Positions 45,143 to 55,814 of a stretch of DNA of 64,000 nucleotides are shown here, piece after piece. Positions within the stretch are counted from its first letter, which is position 1, and each line of letters opens with the position of its first letter. Source of the DNA: Ampelomyces quisqualis. Lineage: Eukaryota > Ascomycota > Dothideomycetes > Pleosporales > Phaeosphaeriaceae. Below the pieces are notes generated by a model. That model was given only the letters and a program-made list of their open reading frames with translations. It was not told the DNA's origin and ran no database searches. Where the stretch lies: NCBI GenBank assembly GCA_018398575.1, contig JAGTXZ010000003.1, positions 2,294,001 through 2,358,000 on the forward strand. Direction: 5' to 3'. A program made the position numbers and the translations under genes.

Positions 45143-46146
45143 AGCTCAGGAAGACGCAGGAAGCTTCTCTGGGTGTCTGTGGAGCTTCGGAAGCTCAGCA
45201 CAGAGGGAAGTTGTTGATTGAGGACAACAGCCGAGTATCAAGAAGTTGCAACGTGTAGCATAACGTTTTGGGGCCAATAGTGGCGGACTTGGCTGGAAGG
45301 TGCACGAAGATCAGAGGGAACGAGAAGAGAACGCCTCAAGGTTCTTCTAGTCTCTCAATTGCAATCTGGGTTGACTTGTTCATCGAAAGGTGTCGTCTCT
45401 CGGGGGTCCGCAGCTAAGCCACACGTGGCTGTTATCGATAAGCCCAGGGAGCGCCGATGAGTTACTCCGATCCGGTACTCCGTACAACCGGAAACTTCCC
45501 CGCTGGACTGGTTCAGGACCGGTATGAAAACCATGAAACCGAAACACCTTGACCCTATCGTCTCATGAAGCTCTGCGGATATGCTTCTCCACGCTAGCCC
45601 TGGGTACTGTTCTGTACACATGAAGGCGATGAACCTAGCTCACTAGCCGCGGCAGGGCGTCGGAGGAGCGCCCCAACATCATCTAGACATGGGCTGCGCT
45701 GACTCTTGAACTATTGACTATGTCGCGGATGCAAGGGCTGGCTGGAGGCGTTCTCAACGCCGGAGTCTGGTGTTTGTCCGGCTTGTTGTTTGGATGGGGC
45801 CTGCGAGCATTCTCAACACATTCTGGCACTGCCGTGTCACGTCCAGTCGTCCGGCCCGGGCTTATTTCCCACTTATTCTGCAACATGAAAGAGTACCTCC
45901 CATCTATGAGACTATTCTTAGTACTCCGTAGGCGAGCCGTGTATGCAGGGATGGGTGCAGGCCTGTAGGAATCGGCTGTTTTGGGCCAAGTCGCCCCCAG
46001 TGACGCGGACAGCTGCCAAAAGTTACCATGACGGTCCACCTGGCGACGGCTCAACCAGACTATGACCACATTGCTGAACCTCTCGGATATCTGCCAGATG
46101 TGGTGAGCAGAAACCCGCCCCCACCCCCACTCGCTCCGCCGTCACG
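45143..46146. other. Divergent intergenic region with two TACTCCGTA motifs
   Basis: About 1 kb between the glucosyltransferase and DUF3431 genes. TACTCCGTA occurs at about 45476-45484 and again at about 45922-45930. No gene is supported. Confidence 0.5.
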
Positions 46147-47432
46147 ATGCTGTCGGGCCCGCCGCGCCTCGTGCCCGTTGTCGTTGTCTTCCTGTGTCTC
46201 TGCCTCGCATGGTGGTACGTCGGCCTGCCCAGCGCTCACGGCCGCGGCATATCAACATGGACCCCGAGCCCGAAGCCTGCCACTGTCGCAACGCCCGCCT
46301 TCCGGGGCGATCCGCTCGACTTCAGCATCCTGCCCAAGTTCAGCGACGGGCGGCGCAAGCCCCCGGGCAGCAACTACACCTTCAAGATCGTGGTGCCCAA
46401 GACGCAGAAGGAGGACATCAGCTGGATGGAGCAGGAGATACCGGATGCGCCGCTGGTCGTCTACGAGGTCGACAACCCCCATGCCGAGCACAAGATCCCC
46501 AAGAACAAGGGCCGCGAAGCCATGGTATGCGCACCGCCCCCGGCCACGAGACTGCAGGCATCGGAAGCTAATCACCGCACTAGGTGTACCTCAGCTACAT
46601 CATCGACCACTACGACGACCTCCCCGACACCGTCATGTTCATGCACGCCCACCGCCACGCCTGGCACAACAACATGCTCATGGGCCTCGACGCCGCCGAG
46701 ATGGTGAAGCGCCTCAACCACGAGCGCGTGGCGCGCATGGGCTACATGAACGTGCGCTGCCACCACGACCCCGGCTGTCCCGACTGGATCCACATGGACC
46801 GCCCCGGCGGCGACTTTGACTTCTTCCACAAGCCCGAGGAGATCTACTGGCGGAGGAACATCTGGGAGGAGATACACCCGGGCGCCCCCATTCCGCCCTC
46901 CATTTCGGGCATATGCTGCGCGCAGTTCGCCGTCTCCAAGCAGCGGATACGCGAGGTGCCTATTGAGCGCTTCCTGCACTACCGCAAGTGGCTCCTCACC
47001 ACAGCCATGGACGACCAGTTCTCCGGCCGCGTCTTCGAATACATCTGGCACTACATCTTCACCGGCCACGAGATCCTGTGTCCCGCAATGAACACGTGCT
47101 ACTGCGACGGCTACGGTTACTGCTTCGGCGGGCGCCAAAAGTTCGCCGAGTACTTCGAGAAGCAGGACAAGCGCAACGAGCTGTGGGGAAAGCTAGAACC
47201 CTTCAACCACCGCGAAGACGATGCGAAGAAGGAGGGAAAGGACCCCGGTTTCTCCGGGGAAGAGATTCACACCGTCAACGAATTAAAAGTCGCGATTTCT
47301 GCCATGGACCGCGAAATGGACGTCTTGAGGGATGAGGCGAGGAAGAGAGGAGACGACCCCAATGCGCGAAAGGAAGAGACGGAGAGCTGGGACTCGTCGC
47401 ATATTTGGGACTATGCGCCGCATAATGACTAA
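46147..47432 (+). CDS. DUF3431 protein, type II membrane
   Basis: Two exons (46147-46524, 46584-47432) give 408 residues. A single hydrophobic segment at about 8-28 (LVPVVVVFLCLCLAWWYVGL) anchors the N-terminus, implying a Golgi/ER type II membrane protein. The DUF3431 body includes FKIVVPKTQKEDISWMEQEIPD, YLSYIIDHYDDLPDTVMFMHAHRHAWHN, SGICCAQFAVSKQRIREVP and CPAMNTCYCDGYGYC. The family's layout resembles a glycosyltransferase, but its reaction is not established. The C-terminal 80 residues are charged. The genomic sequence here is markedly GC-rich compared with its flanks. Confidence 0.88.
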
Positions 47433-48236
47433 TGTCTGGAGCATCTAGGGACGGCACTTTGGGCGGGGCGTTTAGAAGGAACGTGGTTGCGTCAGGGCTG
47501 CTTTTGTACCATCGCACGGCTGGTCATCTTTGGGTCATGGACATGCATGAGGGCACATATGTCCAAATGCTAGCCTATTTTTCTCGTCTACTTGATTCGT
47601 GCTCTCACCGCTGCCTAGGTTCGCTGTATTACTATGTTGTCCATGTCACCTTTATGTTGAATTGACGACCCCCAAGCACGTGCCCTGCAGGCACAACCTT
47701 ATAAATGCCCAGATCTACTCCGTACTCCGTAAGCTTCATCCAATCTCACACACATATCTTGTGAAACACGCTTTCAAGTGTCTACGATGCTTCAATCTCC
47801 AGGGTAGCGCTTCTTTGCCGGTACGGGGTACTGCTCTCACGCAATGTCTCCACGCGAAAAATAACGTGGCTGGGAAGGGGCGGGTAGGCTCTTTTGGCCA
47901 TGCTGCGCACCTTGACCTCCGCACCCACGCATCGCTAGTTCCCGTGTACATCAAACCTCCTCTCACCTGTGCAAACTCACTTCGGCACACCACCAACTGC
48001 AACGCACGGTGACGCTCGTTTGCGAGGAGCATTTGGCTCTCCCAATACGGAGTAGCCGAATCCAAATTCACGGTCACACTCACCACTACCATCTCTTTAC
48101 AATGGTTGCCTAAAGTGCCGACGCTCCTCGTGAGCTCAAACAACCATCGTGAACGGTGCAAACTTTCGAGCTTCAACTGCTTTGCCGCCTTTGCAAAAGC
48201 CTGAGGCTACTCGATCACCACTCCCGGTCAGGCGAA
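47433..48236. other. Intergenic region upstream of the DNA methyltransferase
   Basis: About 800 bp. The motif occurs as overlapping copies at 47716-47731 (CTACTCCGTACTCCGTA) and as TACGGAGTA at 48046-48054, about 190 bp before the methyltransferase ATG. A TATAAA lies at about 47700. No gene is supported. Confidence 0.5.
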
Positions 48237-51200
48237 ATGCCATGTTTGCACGATGATCCGGCAGACACGCGCCCGAACTCAACCTTGCCAACGCCAACTA
48301 TGAAGCCGAGCTTCCCCAGATCGCGCGTCACTCATCGATTTCATGTTGCGCCTACAGACTTCGCGCGATCTTCTCTCGCAAATTGGATCCCACCCGTTGT
48401 TGTTACACCGGAACTGGAGGCTCTGAAACTTCTCAGACGCGAATGGAAGGCACAGGCACAGTCAGCGGATTTTCTTGTCGGTGATCATTACGATACCCGC
48501 AAATCTATGATCATCGCCGACTTGTACGACTTCGAAGTTTACCAGACCCCGAGCCCAAACCGCGATAGCAGAAATTTCGAACTCATATGCCTGCACTACA
48601 TGGACGTACCTCAGCGAAAACAATTGAGTCTCAACGGCTTCCTGTGCCTTGGCAGTGTCAACGTCTACGTCGAGGGGGTGTCTATTCAGCATTGCGCCGT
48701 CGAAGGCTATGCTGACGACGAAAGCCCAGATGTCACTATTTATCTTCAGACGCAAATGGCCAGCAAGGACAAGATAGTAGATGTTTGGTTCCGAGTAAAG
48801 AGGCCAAATCAATACTACAAGAGGTTCCATGAACCTTTCCTATGTGTGGCACAGCTCGCAAAACACGCCCTCGACTACATGGAAGTGATGCCGCTCAAGA
48901 CTGTGGGTCTCGAAAATTTCAGGGAAGATTTCATTCGATGGGTCGCTCGAAGATATCCGCAAAATCCACGTCTTCAAGCTTGGCATGCGTTACTCAACAA
49001 CCGCTCGGATCTCCGTGTAGATGTTAACGCGTACATATTATATCTGCATCGCGAAGCACACGGTCTTCCCAATGCTAAAGCCCTGCTCACGCATCCTCTT
49101 TGGAATGAATGCATGATTGTCGGCGAGGAATCTCTAGCGTTCAAGAAACAAGAAAAAGTTGCTGAGCACACTCTTGCGACTCCTCACGTTTATGAATGCT
49201 GGAATCACATGTACTTCAGCTACGTGATGAAGTCAATGCCCATGTCAGCCGGTGTGGAGGCTCTGCAACGTCGGCGCAAGCGTTCGCTCGGCTTTGCGGA
49301 GACTGTCTCCACCGGCTCCCAGAAGCAGCCACATTGCCGACCATACGGAAGTTCGCCAGTTCAGGTGGGAGATGTGGTTTCATTCTATCCAAATGAACAG
49401 GATACAAGCATTTGGAAGGGTACCAAAGCTGCCCAGATTGCCAAAATTGCGAAAACCGCCAAGACTGAGTGGTTCGCATACGTTCAAGACACTCAGACGA
49501 TGATGGATAGAAATCAGAAGCTCGATGTTGTGTGGATGTACCAGCCACACGATACAACCATCTCTATCGCAAAGTACAGCTTTCCCAACGAGCTGTTCTT
49601 CTCAGATCATTGTAATTGCGGAGATCCAAAGCTTCTATCATCGCAGATCAGAGGCAAACACGACATTGACTGGTGTCCTCGAAGCATCAGCCCAAACACA
49701 GCCTTTTTCGTTCGCCAGACATACCTCACGGACAGCTCATTCGTGACTTTTAGACATGAGCATAAGACATGCGTATGCAAGAAGAGCACGGCCCCACCTT
49801 CAGACAAGTACCGCCTCGGTGACACAGTGTACGTCAAGAGGCGTATTGATGGCAAGGACGTGCTAAACCCAGTCGTGTTCCAAGGGTTCAACGCCGCGCG
49901 TACGCATGTCAATGTTCGGATACTGCTACGACTGCGCCTTGATTGTGCCGAGCTCGCTGAGCAAGTTGGACGCACTGGAAGCCTTGCTGATAATGAGCTC
50001 GTGCTTACAAACGACTGTGAATACCTACCCGTTTCGAAAGTCCAACGATGCTGTCATATACGCTTCGTAAAGAGAGGAGATGAGGTTCCATTCCCATACA
50101 ATCGCGGCGGAGCCGGCGATCTCTGGTTCATCTCGATGGGTATCGTTTTTCGGGATAACCATCGGCGACTGGTGTACCTGATGAGGCTCCCAAAGCACTT
50201 CAATGAGGGAGACGATATGACTTCCTTGCTAGGCTCAGCATTACTGCGTGGACTAAGTATATTTAGTGGTGGAGGTAACTTCGACCGTGGCCTCGAAGAA
50301 GGTGGCGCGGTCGACTTCCGGTACTCAGTCGACATGGCTCCGTGGGCAATTCACACACAATACGCCAACGCCAAGGATCGCTCTAATTTGAACCTCTACT
50401 ATGGATCCGTCGACGACTACATGAAACTTGCCCTGTCGGGTGTCGCGCATGAGCTGGTGGCTCGAGTAGGAGATGTGAATTTCATCGCTGCAGGGTCGCC
50501 CTGCCCAGGTACGTAACTTGAGCTTCTAAGCAGTGGTTCGGAATTGACCTCTCAGGTTTCTCCTCACTCCAACAGAACCCCCTGGACGAAAAGTCTTGTA
50601 TCAATGCGTCACATATTACGACTCTCTGTTCAGCTGTAGACCTCTACCGTCCAAGCTATGCGGTGCTTGAGAACGTGGTTGCTATGGCATTCACAAAAAC
50701 AGGCCGTGAAGACCAGAACATTCTGTCACACTTGGTTGCATGTTTTGTTTCCATGGGCTACCAAGTGAACCAGTGCATAATGGATTCGTGGAACTACGGT
50801 AGTGGGCAACGCAGGTCTCGTGTTCTGGTCAGTATAGCTGCACCGGGACTGGAACCTATCGTGCAGCCATGGCACACCCACAGCCAGCCATTGGGGAAAG
50901 GGAGTGCGTTGAGCCTTGGGGAGTTGTCCAATGGCCAGCGCTTTGGACAACGAGAAGCGTATCCTACCCCTTTCGCCTCTCTATCCGCTCACGCTATCAC
51001 TTCGGATCTGCCCAACATCGGCAATGGCAACATCCAAACGTGTCCCTCGCATCCAGACCACCGTGTGTCCCTTCAACCGAATCGCAAGAAAAGAGCACTA
51101 ATTAAGTGTATTCCACGTCAGCCACCAGGGTGTGGTTACTCATATGCACATGCACGTGGACTTGTCCCTCTTTCATTACAAGTACGCGGCAAAGAGAAAG

Positions 51201-52093
51201 GCAAGTCTTTCACACGGATCGAAGCGCTTGGGCTGATCCCTACCATTACCACTGGTCTGAGTATACAAGACTCTTACAATGGCGCGAATCTGCATTGGTC
51301 ACAAGACCGGCCCATCACTCTTTTGGAGGCACGACGCGCTCAAGGATACTCGGACGACGAGCCAATCATTGGCGACCTCGGACGGCAGTATACGGTAGTT
51401 GGAAATGGGGTTGACCGCAAGGTCGCGTTCGCACAAGGACTTGCACTTCGCCAAGCAGTGATGAGCAACTTGCGGAAGGGAGGACAAGACATGCTCGTAG
51501 ACGTGGAAGACGAGGATCATGACTTGAGCGACGCTACAGTAGATGATTCTGTCATCGATGTTCATGACCGACCATCAAGCACTCCTGGACCACCGGCGCA
51601 GCTGCGGGCAGAAACGAACCTCGCGGATCTTCACGAACGTGCTGCAGAGAAGTCTCCAAATAGACCCGGACTTGACGGTTTGTCAGACTTGGGTGACAGC
51701 TCATCCGCAATTGCCGTACCTAAGACGACATTCTTCCTAGATCGAATGCCCGCTACAGTCACGCGAGTTTTGAATGATCTATCATTTCGTTCACAGCAAT
51801 CAATCCCTTTGTCGAAACGGAGCCGAGACGAAGAGTCTGCACTTCACAGTGAAACAGACAGGCATTTTCTGGGCGAAGACGTGGCTTCTCGGAAACGGCT
51901 CAAGTCAAGAGACACGACAGCATCGGCGAGTTCTGAGAGAGACATGATTGAGGTGCGCACGGATGGAGAGCACAGCAAGATGAAGACGAAGACGCGCCAA
52001 ACACGACATTCCGGGCTGAACATCGCGTTCGCACCACGCCTGTGGAATCGAAGACCAGAGAGAGAATACTCGACGGAAGGATCGGAACTTTAG
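48237..52093 (+). CDS. dim-2: DIM-2-type cytosine-5 DNA methyltransferase
   Basis: Two exons (48237-50508, 50556-52093) give 1269 residues. The first 600 residues include BAH-like segments (QVGDVVSFYPNEQD ... EWFAYVQ; KYRLGDTVYVKRRIDG). The catalytic domain has motif I (SIFSGGGNFDRGLEEGG, about 674-690), motif IV PCPGFS with catalytic Cys756, motif VI ENV (796-798), motif VIII QRRSR (842-846), motif IX RPITLLEARRAQG (1009-1021) and motif X VGNGV (1039-1043). All core residues are present, so activity is likely. EEGG after motif I and the BAH region point to the DIM-2 class rather than RID/Masc1. Neurospora DIM-2 does all cytosine methylation, mostly at RIP-mutated DNA, guided by H3K9me3/HP1. 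The sole intron splits the PCPGFS motif. ATG 48237 was chosen; 48300 is an alternative. The tail after 1050 is disordered. Confidence 0.92.
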
Positions 52094-52384
52094 TTGACGA
52101 TGCGGACGTATGCAGCGCATCGGGAGGGACAGGGTACATCTGGGGCAAAGACTGGCGTGATACGAAGTGAAAGAATCAAATCCACACAAGTCCATATAGT
52201 CTATGTAGGCAGACTTAGATGCTCCGCAATGATATCAAAGACTTTGCATCTCCAGGACTTCGTTGTTTGGTAGTTCTAACTTCTCTCCCAACGTAGACTA
52301 GTGCCATTTCTTCATAGCTCCCCGCAAAGCGACCGTCAAAATTCTACTTTCGGTAACTCACAAAGGTACCGGGCAACAACGAGT

Positions 52385-53672
52385 ATGAAGTTCACAGAAG
52401 TAAAAGAGCTGGAGCTCCCGGCGGCATTTGATGCTCATGTGCACTTGCGCGATGGTGAGATGTCGAAGCTCGTTGCTCCGACGATTCGCAAGGGTGGTGT
52501 GAATCAGGTGTATGTTATGGTAAGCTGGAATCCTTGTAATTGGATGCGTTGGTTATATTTTCCTTTCGCCTTTACATCCTTTGCTTTGTTCTATGATGCG
52601 CATGCCTTAAGAAAGGTATTCTAAAATTTTCCTCTCAGCCAAATCTGGTACCGCCAATCACTACGGTCAAGGAATGCCTCGAGTACCGCGATAGATTGAA
52701 GGCCATTGAGCCAAATGTCGACTACCTCATGTCACTCTATCTTCATGAATCGATCACGCCTGAAGTGATTCGCGAAGCCAAGCAGGCCGGCATTACAGGC
52801 GTAAAGTCCTACCCAGCTGGCGTGACGACAGTAAGTCTTGAACATGACGTTTCACCAACGATGACGAATTAAAATCGATCCAGAACTCCTCCTCGGGTGT
52901 GCTAGACTACGAGTCCTTCTACCCCGTCTTCGCCGAAATGGAAAAGCAAGACATGATCCTCAACCTCCACGGCGAAGTCCCATCCACCCCTCCCCACGCC
53001 CCAGCCCCATCCACCCCATCTCCCTCCCCAGCAGCAATCACCATCCTCAACGCCGAACCCGCCTTCCTCCCCACCTTCAAGTCTCTACACCACCACTTCC
53101 CCACCCTCCGCATCGTCCTCGAACACTGCAGCACCGCCGCGGCGCTCTCCGCCGTACGCGCCTGCGGCCCCACCGTCAGCGGCACCATCACAGCGCACCA
53201 CCTCAGCCTCACCATCGACGACTGGGCGACCAACCCCTTCAGCTTCTGCAAGCCCGTGGCCAAAACCCCCGAAGACCGCGACGCACTGCTCCAAGCCGTT
53301 GTGCGCAGCCACGGCAAATTCTTCCTCGGCACGGACTCGGCGCCGCATGATGGCGCTAGCAAGCGCGGCGGGGATCGTGTGGCCGCCGGCGTGTTTACTC
53401 AGATGGATGCGCTGGGCTATGTGCTTGATGCGCTTGAGATGGGGGTGCGCAGGGGTGTTGTCAAGGAAGAAGAGGTTTGTTTGGACGGGCTGGAGGGGTT
53501 TCTGGGGGGCTGGGGGAGGAGGTTTTATGGCGTTGGGGATGAGCGGGGGGAGAGGATTGTGCTGCGGAAGGGAGCGGGGAGGGTGGTGGATGTGCTTGAG
53601 GCAGAGGGGGTGGGGGTGAGAGTTGTGCCGTTTAGGAAGGGGGAGGAGACGTGGAGTGTGGAGTGGAAGTGA
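52385..53672 (+). CDS. ura4: Dihydroorotase
   Basis: Three exons (52385-52519, 52639-52830, 52884-53672) give 371 residues. The amidohydrolase metal ligands appear in order: DAHVHLRDG near residue 17, GVKSYPAG (the carbamylated Lys), LNLHGEVP, LEHCSTA, and GTDSAPHDG with the catalytic Asp. HHLSL and NPFSFCKPV match the homodimeric class II dihydroorotase of yeast URA4 and bacterial PyrC. The enzyme cyclises carbamoyl aspartate to dihydroorotate in cytosolic pyrimidine synthesis. A Pro/Thr/Ser insert (about 132-145) sits between two ligands. The region is unusually GC-rich at its 3' end. Confidence 0.94.
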
Positions 53673-53931
53673 TTCGGTTTTGTTGGTCTTGTTTTCTTTC
53701 TGCCAAGTGCGGTCATGTCCCGCTACCTTTACGTGTTTCCGCGTTGTCTTGTTGGAGCGAGGAATCGGAGGGGAAGAAGAAGAGGGGTTGATGGGAAGGA
53801 AGGGAGATGCAGAGTAAGAAATGTCTAGTATAAGCGGTCAAGTCGAGACTTGAATTGACGGTATGAAAAATCTTACAAGACTACATGTATCGATGGAAAA
53901 TGAGACGAATATCTGTTACACCCCCCAATCA

Positions 53932-55590
53932 TCACCGCCACAGATTCTCCCCGCCACCCAATACCCCCGCACTCGCCTCCTGCTCCAACGTCATCTTCAT
54001 CTCCAGCCACGAGTAGAAGTTGGGCGAGGTGCAGAAACTCTCATACAAGCCGTCCCGCGCTCTGTGTCTCTGAATCGGACCCTGGCCGCGAAACTTTACG
54101 CTCGTACCGTATTTACTCACACTGGCAAGGAAGTCTGGGATTGAGAAACTCGCATAACGGTTCTGCCCGCCGGGGGTGACGACGTTGGAAGTAGCGAGGT
54201 AGCGAATCAAGGGCGAGAGGAATTGCGCGGTGAGTTCGGCAAAGTGCCGTCGAATAATGGGTCCAATGTCGCGGGTTTGGTCGCCGAGTTTGAGCATGGC
54301 TTCGATTTGGGAGAGGACGAGGGGGTCGGATTTGAGGAAGCGTTTCGAGGGGGTGTGGACTTCGATGCCACCACCAGGAAGATCTAACAGGGCGTTGCGA
54401 GACGACTTGTGGTGGATGGAGTGGTGGCGGCGAGTGGGGACGGGGCCGTCGAAGTTTTGGAGGTAGAGAATGTGCGGGCGCATGCGGTGGCTGGATTCTG
54501 CGGCGGCGATGATGCGCTTGAGGAGGAAGGGGTTTGTTATGCCGATTATGAAGGATTGCGGGGTACCGCCGTCGATGCCGATGCTTTTGAAGTCGGCTTG
54601 CATGGTCATGTAGGGTTTTACGACACCGGCGTAGGGGACGGGACATATCAGGTCGACAAGGGAGGAGACTGCTTCACTGGCTAGTTGGGGCGACTTGGCG
54701 ACGACGATGATGCTTTCGCACAAGATGAGCTTCTCGTAAAGTACATAGAGATCTGTGATACACGGCATGAAGTGCATCGTGTTGTCCCACGAGCCAATGG
54801 GCTCGTAGGCGTAGATCGAGGCAGGCGTGTCGGAGATCAATGGCGTCGGACCGGGGAGGCCTTGCAGTGGGAATGAGCGATGCGGTGCGATGTCGAGTGT
54901 GATGATGGATCCCAGGAAGGCCAGCTCATGTCTCCCGACCGTCGGTGGGCGCCAAGCAAACATCTGGTTGTAAGCGGCGTGCAGCGTCACTGCATCACTG
55001 ATGACTCCGGACTCGGTCATCTTGTGTAGCAGGCGATGGTGAAAGGAGGGGAAGTTGTGCTGGGAGATGATGACCAAAGTCCGCTGGTTGAAGCTCCGTT
55101 TCATCGAGTGGTCAAATTCCTGGCGGAAGACGCAGGTGCCGTGGAAGGTGTCGGCACTGCCATGGGGGGCGTTTGGCGGGCCGAGATTGACGTCGGGCGA
55201 GTTGTTGGTGATGGCGAAGCTGAAGGCGAGATCCTCTGCCGTCTCCGTGTTCTGCTGCTCTGGGAAGCTATGTGACCTCAGCAGCGCAGCGCAGCATGGC
55301 CAGAGACGAGGAACAGTACCTGTTGAAGCAAATGGCACTCAAGTCGGCGGTGGTGAAAGGCACGTCTGGGGGGCAGAGGAGCTCTATTTCAGGGCTGCAG
55401 ACCGTCTCAGCGACGCGGGTGATGTCCACGGGGGGCAGACGTGCCTACCCGACATCGACGTTGAAGTTGCAGACGATGCTACCATGGCGGTATCCACGTT
55501 AGCGTTTGCCTGCGAGCACGCGGGCAACACTCACAATGCTACCGCCCAGTGCTGGAAGCCGCCCGACGGAGTGACGGGCGCCCTGGCCAT
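53932..55590 (-). CDS. DENND6-like protein (DENN domain, Rab regulation)
   Basis: Four exons (55590-55535, 55478-55449, 55394-55320, 55267-53932) give 498 residues. Exon joins produce GGFQHWAVAFIVCNFNVDVG and LLCPPDVPFTTADLSAICFN, matching the start of animal DENND6/FAM116, where W, the FxVDxG-like strand and the SxCFN segment are conserved. Later signatures are LYEKLILCESIIVVAKSP, SLVDLICPVPYAGVVKPY and IIGITNPFLLKRI. In animals DENND6A activates Rab14 on recycling endosomes; a similar exchange-factor role is inferred. The C-terminal half from KRFLKSDPLVLSQ is helical, as in the family. The second exon is only 30 bases. The gene starts 224 bp from the Vac14 start on the opposite strand. An ATG further upstream in frame could add residues. 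Confidence 0.85.
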
Positions 55591-55814
55591 CTCTGTGGTG
55601 TCCTGGTCCGGCCGTGGGCGGCGGTGCGGCCTCACCGTGGTCGCCGGCCTTTGTTTGCATGGTGCGCCTCGGGGCGCACGTGACATGGGTGACGTGCCTC
55701 GACCAGCGCAGCAGCAGCAAAGCCTCCGCGACGGGAACCCCAGCCCACCTCTCCTCGCCACGCCATGGCTCCTTCACCACGCGCCCCTGTGCGCTAACCA
55801 CCCCCGCCCCCGCC
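55591..55814. promoter_or_regulatory. Short bidirectional promoter of DENND6-like and vac14
   Basis: Only 224 bp separate the two start codons. The interval is GC-rich and has no TATA box on either strand. Shared regulation of two endosome/vacuole trafficking genes is plausible but inferred only from the arrangement. Confidence 0.6.

Noticed and set aside
46572..47138. Minus-strand frame of 188 codons antisense to the DUF3431 gene
   Set aside because: Val/Ala/His-rich composition is the shadow of GC-rich codons on the opposite strand; no motif, and the plus strand is clearly coding.
54113..54646. Minus-strand frame of 177 codons, His/Pro/Arg-rich
   Set aside because: It is a second frame on the same strand as the DENND6-like exon 4; composition is typical of an out-of-frame reading.
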